From Thiobacillus sp. (GTDB lineage: Bacteria; Pseudomonadota; Gammaproteobacteria; Burkholderiales; Thiobacillaceae): a DNA stretch of 12,172 bases. The notes below the pieces were generated by a model. That model searched no databases, had not been told where the DNA came from, and worked only from the letters and a program-made list of their open reading frames with translations. Shown here piece by piece: positions 8,313 through 12,172 of this stretch. Location: the NCBI GenBank assembly GCA_020217265.1, contig JAIWOS010000190.1, positions 1 through 12,172 on the forward strand, in the 5' to 3' direction. Both the position numbers and the translations under genes were made by a program. Position 1 is the first letter of the stretch. The number at the start of each line of letters is the position of its first letter.

Positions 8313-8717
8313 TCAGTACAAGGCTTCCTTGGTGTCGCCGCCAAGCTTGGCGTAGAGATTGGCCAGCAGGTCTTCGTGGATGTCGCCGACCTTGGCGCGC
8401 ATGATGGTCATCACGTCGTTCAGCAGCTCTTCGCGGTTTTCGATGAAGGCGAAGTAGTTGCCGACGGTGCAGACGGTGACGTTGGCGCCGTGCACGATCC
8501 AGCCCTGCACCGGGCGACAGCCGCAGTTTTCGGCAAAGGAATCGAATATTTCGGACTGCATGTTGACCGACAGCGTGTTGGCCCGGCACAGGATCGACGC
8601 CATGCGCGCGAATTCGTCGGTGAGCGCCCCCTGGAACGAGAAGCGGTCGCCGCGGTACGCATACTCGCCGGCGGCGATCACGCCGGGAATTGCCATCAGT
8701 TGCTTTACGATATGCAT
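8313..8717 (-). CDS. DUF2173 family protein, first gene of tandem trio
   Basis: The ATG at 8715-8717 gives 134 residues beginning MHIVKQLMAIPGVIAAGEYA and is preceded by AGGAGAGGGGG. A 13-codon upstream extension is possible but falls in the promoter region. The protein shows the DUF2173 pattern: GVIAAGEYAYRGD, then LCRANTLSVNMQSEIF in helix 2 (Cys44 in Cys-x-Ala-Asn), then NCGCRPVQGW (Cys65, Cys67, Gly72-Trp73), and HGANVTVCTVGNYFAFIEN (Cys83). It has a C-terminal extension of about 25 residues, GDIHEDLLANLYAKLGGDTK, that the other two lack. The Cys-Gly-Cys pair could bind metal or form a redox disulfide, but this is speculative. It leads the minus-strand trio, divergent from the RDD gene. 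Function unknown. Confidence 0.87.
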   Translation of the reverse strand: MHIVKQLMAIPGVIAAGEYAYRGDRFSFQGALTDEFARMASILCRANTLSVNMQSEIFDSFAENCGCRPVQGWIVHGANVTVCTVGNYFAFIENREELLNDVMTIMRAKVGDIHEDLLANLYAKLGGDTKEALY

Positions 8718-8817
8718 CGAGCCCCCTCTCCTGATTGGTGTTGTGGCCGGCAGCACCGGCGTTTATGGGCAGCGCGGTGTGGCATAGTGCCGCGCCTGGC
8801 TCCAATATAGAACCATC
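8718..8817. promoter_or_regulatory. Divergent control region between DUF2173 trio and RDD gene
   Basis: This 100-base gap must start both divergent units, yet no standard -35/-10 pair is visible in either direction. It holds two inverted repeats: GCCGG/CCGGC at 8746-8760, and GCGCGG (8772-8777) with CCGCGC (8790-8795) around GGCATAGTGCC. For the RDD gene, TATAGA at 8806-8811 is only six bases from the ATG, which would give a leaderless transcript. For the trio, CATAAA read on the minus strand near 8763 is a weak -10 candidate. Confidence 0.35.
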
Positions 8818-9255
8818 ATGCAAAGCAACGCAATAGCCCCCACCCCCGCTTCGCTTCGGGTGCGCATCGCCGTCATGGTCTACGAGCTGCTGCTGGTCGT
8901 CGCCGTGGTATTCGTCGCCTCGTTCGTGATGCTGCCCGTCGTCGGCGACCTGCATGCGCCCTGGCAGAAGCACCTATTCCAGGGGTTTCTGCTGCTGGTG
9001 CTGTTCGCCTACTTCGCTGCCTTCTGGCTGAAGAGTGGGCAGACGCTGGCGATGAAGACGTGGCGCGTGCGACTGGTGCGCACCGACGGCCGGCCCCTCA
9101 CATTCAAGCTCGCCGCGCTGCGCTTCGGTCTGGCCTTCACCGGGCTGGCCTGTGCGGGGCTCGGCTTCTGGTGGGCGCTGGTCGACCGCGACCGGCAATT
9201 CCTGCACGACCGCCTGCTCGGCACGCGCCTGATACGCGTGCCGCGCCCGGACTGA
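8818..9255 (+). CDS. RDD family membrane protein
   Basis: A 145-residue protein with three predicted membrane segments (about residues 17-40, 52-72 and 100-123). The RDD pattern is recognisable: SLRVRIAVMVYELLLV near the start, where the usual Asp appears as Glu23; KSGQTLAMKTWRVRLVRTDG after TM2; RFGLAFTGLACAGLGFWW in TM3; and DRQFLHDRLLGTRLI at the end. Some RDD proteins have been linked to ion transport, but most have no known role, and none is claimed here. There is no Shine-Dalgarno before the ATG. The stop codon directly abuts the next start, so the following gene is probably translated by coupling. Confidence 0.88.
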   Translation: MQSNAIAPTPASLRVRIAVMVYELLLVVAVVFVASFVMLPVVGDLHAPWQKHLFQGFLLLVLFAYFAAFWLKSGQTLAMKTWRVRLVRTDGRPLTFKLAALRFGLAFTGLACAGLGFWWALVDRDRQFLHDRLLGTRLIRVPRPD

Positions 9256-9651
9256 ATGGACTGGCGCATTCACCTCGACGCGCGCCTGCGTGCCCTCAAG
9301 CCCGCCACCGTCTGCGCGCTGGACGACGCAGCGCGCACATTCGCGACCCGCAGCCTGCCGGACACGCCGATGCTGGCACTCGGCCTCGCCGCACTCGACG
9401 GTCTCGATGCCGATGCCGCCGGGCAGCTGATCCACCGCGTTCGGCTGTACGCCGCGCCGCGCATCCTGCTCGTTGCGCGCTCCGATTGCGCGCTCGACGA
9501 CAATGCTTTCCGCGCGCTGGGTTTCGTGCTCGATGGCGTCGACACCAACGCGGGCATCCGCATCCAGTCCTACGATCTCGACACCTACAAGCCCGTGCCG
9601 GACTGGCTCAATGCGCGTTTCTGGGCCCACCCGGAACGCTGGGAACCGTAA
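9256..9651 (+). CDS. DUF6231 family protein, function unknown
   Basis: A 131-residue soluble protein starting on the base after the RDD stop codon. The middle has a Rossmann-like look: LALGLAALDGLD (41-52), a helix LIHRVRLYA, then a strand RILLVARSD (69-77), and RALGFVLDGVD. The C-terminus carries the conserved ending YDLDTYKPVPDWLNARFWAHP with a final RW, which I associate with DUF6231. It lacks membrane segments and known catalytic motifs. The pattern resembles a degenerate methyltransferase or NAD-binding half-domain, but this is only an impression. It sits in a tight three-gene run with an RDD protein and a lipid-head-group enzyme, 10 bases before the latter. Confidence 0.8.
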   Translation: MDWRIHLDARLRALKPATVCALDDAARTFATRSLPDTPMLALGLAALDGLDADAAGQLIHRVRLYAAPRILLVARSDCALDDNAFRALGFVLDGVDTNAGIRIQSYDLDTYKPVPDWLNARFWAHPERWEP

Positions 9652-9661
9652 ACGCCCCGCC

Positions 9662-10219
9662 ATGCGCGAACGCATTCTCACCCTGCCGAATGTCATTACC
9701 CTGCTGCGGCTGGCGGCCGTGCCGGTGGTCGGCTGGCTGATTCTCCAGCGCCAATGGGAACCCGCGTGCTGGCTGTTTCTGGCCGCCGCGCTGTCGGACG
9801 GCATCGACGGCATGCTGGCGCGCACGCTGAACCAGATGACGCAACTGGGCGCCACGCTCGACACCGTCGCAGACAAGGCGCTGGGCATCGTCACGCTGAC
9901 GATGCTGACGCTGGAAGAAGCGATTCCGCTCTGGGTGACGCTGGCGATCCTGCTGCGCGACAGCGTGATCGTGCTGGGCGCCTTGAGCTACCGCGGGCTC
10001 GCCGGCCACCTTGAAATCCACCCCACCTGGCTCGGCAAAACTCACATGTTCGCGGAGTTCGCGCTGCTGGCGCTGGTGTTGGGCAGCCTCGCTGGCGTGA
10101 TCCAGGCCGGCGCCTGGCTGGGCTGGGTTTTCCTCGCCGCGTTCGCCATCGCGGTCGCGTCCGGCGTGCAGTACGTGTGGATCTGGAGCCTCAAGGCACG
10201 CCGCGAACGACTGCTCTGA
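9662..10219 (+). CDS. CDP-alcohol phosphatidyltransferase family protein (PgsA-like)
   Basis: A 185-residue polytopic membrane enzyme. The start MRERILTLPNVITLLRLAAVP is typical of PgsA-like proteins, so the ATG at 9662 is preferred over upstream in-frame codons that lie inside the preceding gene. The family signature is complete: Asp46-Gly47, then D49-G-M-L-A-R54, eight residues, Gly63, Asp67 and Asp71. Four further membrane segments follow, ending in RRERLL. The likely reaction is CDP-diacylglycerol plus a polar alcohol. Glycerol-3-phosphate (PgsA) or phosphatidylglycerol (cardiolipin synthase type) are the candidates, but the HPTWLGKTHM loop differs from what I know of canonical PgsA, so no symbol is given. 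It is distinct from the serine-specific PssA in the same window. Its stop abuts the convergent GGDEF gene's stop. Confidence 0.87.
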   Translation: MRERILTLPNVITLLRLAAVPVVGWLILQRQWEPACWLFLAAALSDGIDGMLARTLNQMTQLGATLDTVADKALGIVTLTMLTLEEAIPLWVTLAILLRDSVIVLGALSYRGLAGHLEIHPTWLGKTHMFAEFALLALVLGSLAGVIQAGAWLGWVFLAAFAIAVASGVQYVWIWSLKARRERLL

Positions 10220-11428
10220 TCAGAACGGCAGCGCGCACTGCCGCTGCGACACCTCGCCCGACTTGACCCGGTACATCGCCGCGTCGGCGGCGCGCACCAG
10301 CGTGTCCTCGTCCTCGCCATCGTCGGGATAGAGGCACTGTCCGACGCTGGCCTCGACGTCGAGCCGCAGGTCGTTGAAAAGCGCGTTTTCCGCCAGCACC
10401 TGTTCGATCTTGAGCGCGGCGGCGATGCAGTCCTGCCGCCCCTGCACCTCTTCGAGCAGGACCACGAACTCGTCGCCTCCCAGGCGGGCGACCGTGTCCG
10501 ATTCGCGCACGCACGCCAGCAATAGCCGCGCCACCTCGGTGAGCACCGCATCGCCCACATGGTGGCCGTGGCGGTCGTTGATCGCCTTGAAGCGATCGAG
10601 ATCGATGTACAGGATGCCGAGCCGGCCGCCGTAGCGGTGGGCGTGACGAATCGCCTGCCGCAAGCGGTCGTAGAAGAGGCGGCGGTTGGCGAGCCCGGTC
10701 AAGGGATCGTGCGTCGCTTCCTCGCGCAGCGCGGCGCGCGACTGTTCCAGCTCGACCAGCTGCGCCTGGATCAGCGCCTTGCGCAACCGGGCCTTGCGCA
10801 GCGTGTGCCACGCGATCAGCAGCGCCAGCACGAGCGCGCCGATGCCCAGCCCCAGCGTGAGCAGCACGGTTTGCCGGTAAGTGGAACGCGCCCGGCGCTG
10901 CGCCTCGAGATTGGCTGCCTGGTAGTTGTCACGCATTTCTGCTAGCTGCAAGTTGAATGCTTCCTGCAGCGGTATCGCACGCTCGGCCAGATGGCGTCGC
11001 GCCTCGGCATCGAGCCCGGCATTGAGCAGATCGATGATCTCCTCCTGCGTGGTCTGGATCGTGTTCACCAGTCGCGTCTGTTCGTCGAACGCCACTTGTT
11101 CGGCGGGGGTGAGCCCAAGCTGACGCAGGGCATTGCGGCCGCTGCCGACGAGAAAGCCGGCGCGATTGAACGCCATGAAATGGGCGTCGCGTTCGAACGC
11201 TTCGTTCGCCAGCGCCATGCGGAACAGGCTATCGGTGCGGATATGCGCTGCCACCTGCGTCTGCGTGATGATGTCGATCTTGCGGTTGTGGTGCTCAACC
11301 ACCGTGTGTATCTGCGCGCCCAGCGTATGCAGCTGCCACAGGCTGTTCAGCGCCTGCGCGAAGATCAGCACGATCAGCGCGACGAAGGCCGTGCCAGTGG
11401 ACAGGGGGAGCGCTTTAAACGTGGGCAT
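10220..11428 (-). CDS. Membrane diguanylate cyclase with periplasmic helical sensor
   Basis: This 402-residue protein makes the second messenger c-di-GMP from two GTP. Membrane segments at about 12-30 and 188-208 enclose a helical periplasmic domain of some 150 residues resembling the four-helix-bundle sensor of chemoreceptors. A coiled-coil linker (about 210-238) leads to the GGDEF domain, which opens with DPLTGLANRR (241-250). Metal ligand Asp276 (IDLDRF), the GHHVGD turn (288-293) and the intact Gly317-Gly318-Asp319-Glu320-Phe321 active site are present. An inhibitory RxxD site (Arg308-Asp311) lies five residues before GGDEF, so product inhibition is expected. There is no Shine-Dalgarno. 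It lies 63 bases after the peroxiredoxin gene with no terminator between, so both may share a transcript. The signal it senses is unknown. Confidence 0.94.
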   Translation of the reverse strand: MPTFKALPLSTGTAFVALIVLIFAQALNSLWQLHTLGAQIHTVVEHHNRKIDIITQTQVAAHIRTDSLFRMALANEAFERDAHFMAFNRAGFLVGSGRNALRQLGLTPAEQVAFDEQTRLVNTIQTTQEEIIDLLNAGLDAEARRHLAERAIPLQEAFNLQLAEMRDNYQAANLEAQRRARSTYRQTVLLTLGLGIGALVLALLIAWHTLRKARLRKALIQAQLVELEQSRAALREEATHDPLTGLANRRLFYDRLRQAIRHAHRYGGRLGILYIDLDRFKAINDRHGHHVGDAVLTEVARLLLACVRESDTVARLGGDEFVVLLEEVQGRQDCIAAALKIEQVLAENALFNDLRLDVEASVGQCLYPDDGEDEDTLVRAADAAMYRVKSGEVSQRQCALPF

Positions 11429-11491
11429 GGGCGCAAGCGATAACCCGACACTGTGGTTTAGCCCAATTTTGCGCGAAAGACAGCCCCATGC

Positions 11492-12025
11492 TCAGCGTCG
11501 CAGACCTTGCAGGCGCGCCGCCACCTCGCGGGCATGGGTCGCCGGCTCGACATCGTCGAAACGCGCGGCGATGCGGCCATCCGGCCCCACGATAAAGGTA
11601 CGGCGACGCGCGATCCGCATCAGCCCCAGGTTCAGCAGGCTGCCGTAGGCCGCCGCCACATGGCCGCCCGGATCGGAAAGCAGCGGGAACGGCAGGCGGT
11701 GCTTGTGAGCGAAATCGGCGTGCGAATGCGTATCGTCGACACTCACGCCGATCACCGTGGCATCGAGTTCGCCGAACACGCCGATGTCGTCGCGGAACCG
11801 GCAGGCCTCCTGCGTGCAGTGCGGCGTGTCATCCCGCGGGTAGAAATACAGCACCAGCCAGCGCCCCGCGTAATCGGCAAGGCGGTGTGTCCTGCCGTCC
11901 TGGTCTTGCAGCGCGAAGTCCGGCGCCCGGTCGCCTTCGACCGGACGGCTGGCCGGGCGCAGCATCCACAGACCGGCGCTCAACACCACCAGCAAAATCG
12001 CTACGCCGCCCAGCAGATATTTCAT
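11492..12025 (-). CDS. Membrane-anchored Bcp/PrxQ-type peroxiredoxin
   Basis: This thiol peroxidase would reduce H2O2 or organic hydroperoxides. The ATG at 12023-12025, with GGGAG upstream, gives 177 residues; an open frame continues upstream but reads into the intergenic DNA. Residues 3-21 form a hydrophobic signal anchor with no cleavage or lipobox evident, so the catalytic domain should face the periplasm. The thioredoxin fold starts at EGDRAPDFALQDQDG. The active site YPRDDTPHC follows PxxxTxxC with peroxidatic Cys70, and Cys75 five residues later is the likely resolving cysteine, as in atypical 2-Cys PrxQ/Bcp enzymes. RRRTFIVGPDGRIA is the usual penultimate strand. Most Bcp proteins are cytoplasmic, so the anchor is notable. 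Its reductant is not encoded in view. Confidence 0.92.
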   Translation of the reverse strand: MKYLLGGVAILLVVLSAGLWMLRPASRPVEGDRAPDFALQDQDGRTHRLADYAGRWLVLYFYPRDDTPHCTQEACRFRDDIGVFGELDATVIGVSVDDTHSHADFAHKHRLPFPLLSDPGGHVAAAYGSLLNLGLMRIARRRTFIVGPDGRIAARFDDVEPATHAREVAARLQGLRR

Positions 12026-12042
12026 TCGAGTCTCCCGTGGCC

Positions 12043-12048
12043 ATAATA
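12043..12048 (-). promoter_or_regulatory. Candidate -10 box of the peroxiredoxin gene
   Basis: Read on the minus strand this is TATTAT, five of six matches to the -10 consensus, placed 17 bases before the ATG so the leader would be only about 11 bases but would still include GGGAG. No good -35 is found at 16-18 bases upstream. Evidence is weak. Confidence 0.35.
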
Positions 12049-12082
12049 ACCGTGCCGCGGGCCAAAGCGGCGGGGGATTGGG

Positions 12083-12088
12083 TAGAAT
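12083..12088 (+). promoter_or_regulatory. Candidate -10 box of the tRNA-Arg gene
   Basis: TAGAAT lies 9 bases before the mature 5' end of the tRNA and matches the -10 consensus at five of six positions. The downstream GCGCGCC is a GC-rich discriminator, as is common at stable RNA promoters. The -35 position shows no clear hexamer. Confidence 0.5.
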
Positions 12089-12097
12089 GCGCGCCAC

Positions 12098-12172
12098 GCC
12101 CCCGTAGCTCAGTGGATAGAGCATCCCCCTCCTAAGGGGAGGGTCACACGTTCGATTCGTGTCGGGGGCGCC
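12098..12172 (+). tRNA. tRNA-Arg (anticodon CCU), last base of CCA outside the window
   Basis: The whole cloverleaf can be drawn. The acceptor stem is GCCCCCG (12098-12104) with CGGGGGC (12163-12169), and the discriminator is G. The D-stem is GCTC/GAGC around AGTGGATA. The anticodon stem TCCCC/GGGGA encloses the loop CTCCTAA, so the anticodon is CCT (12131-12133 region), reading the AGG codon. The T-stem ACACG/CGTGT has the loop TTCGATT. The variable loop has five bases. The 3' CC of an encoded CCA are the last two bases of the window. All stems pair perfectly, so it is functional as far as it can be seen. Confidence 0.96.

Noticed and set aside
7606..8810. Plus-strand open frames across the DUF2173 trio
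   Set aside because: The minus-strand proteins are mutually homologous with good ribosome binding sites; the plus frames are not similar to anything and lack start signals.
8974..9894. 306-codon minus-strand open frame across RDD and DUF6231 genes
   Set aside because: It is opposite to three tightly packed plus-strand genes with recognised families and shows no domain of its own.

Overview
The window looks like a chromosomal core segment from a GC-rich betaproteobacterium. The best guess is a Thiobacillus-like or Nitrosomonadales-type chemolithotroph. This rests on the gene order ilvI-ilvH-ilvC-psd-pssA-leuA, the wrbA/DUF2069 pair, and the DUF2173 and DUF6231 family genes. The species is not proven by anything seen here. 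No transposon, phage gene or CRISPR array was found.

Layout. (1) Positions 2-834, plus strand: the 3' part of wrbA overlaps a small DUF2069 membrane protein gene. A strong bidirectional terminator (834-863) separates them from the convergent leuA. (2) Positions 883-7436, minus strand: in transcription order ilvI, ilvH, ilvC, psd, pssA, leuA. IlvI and IlvH (acetohydroxyacid synthase) and IlvC feed the valine/isoleucine pathway, and LeuA commits 2-ketoisovalerate to leucine. Psd and PssA make phosphatidylethanolamine from CDP-diacylglycerol and serine. The 247-base gap before leuA holds two candidate promoters, two palindromes, a C-rich tract (on the transcribed RNA) and an unlisted 29-codon, leucine-rich leader ORF. 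(3) Positions 7600-8717, minus strand: three tandem small paralogues of the uncharacterised DUF2173 family, closed by an intrinsic terminator just before the ilvI promoter region. (4) Positions 8818-10219, plus strand: an RDD membrane protein, a DUF6231 protein and a CDP-alcohol phosphatidyltransferase, packed head to tail. (5) Positions 10220-12025, minus strand: a membrane-anchored Bcp/PrxQ-like peroxiredoxin followed by a membrane diguanylate cyclase. The cyclase has a periplasmic helical sensor, an intact GGDEF motif and an RxxD inhibitory site. (6) A tRNA-Arg(CCU) gene runs to the right edge of the window on the plus strand.

Most of the window is conserved metabolism. The two places that deserve a second look are the leuA leader region (possible leader-peptide attenuation from a leaderless ORF) and the three-paralogue DUF2173 operon. 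The predicted order of secondary structure in the latter resembles roadblock/LC7 domains, with no partner GTPase in view.
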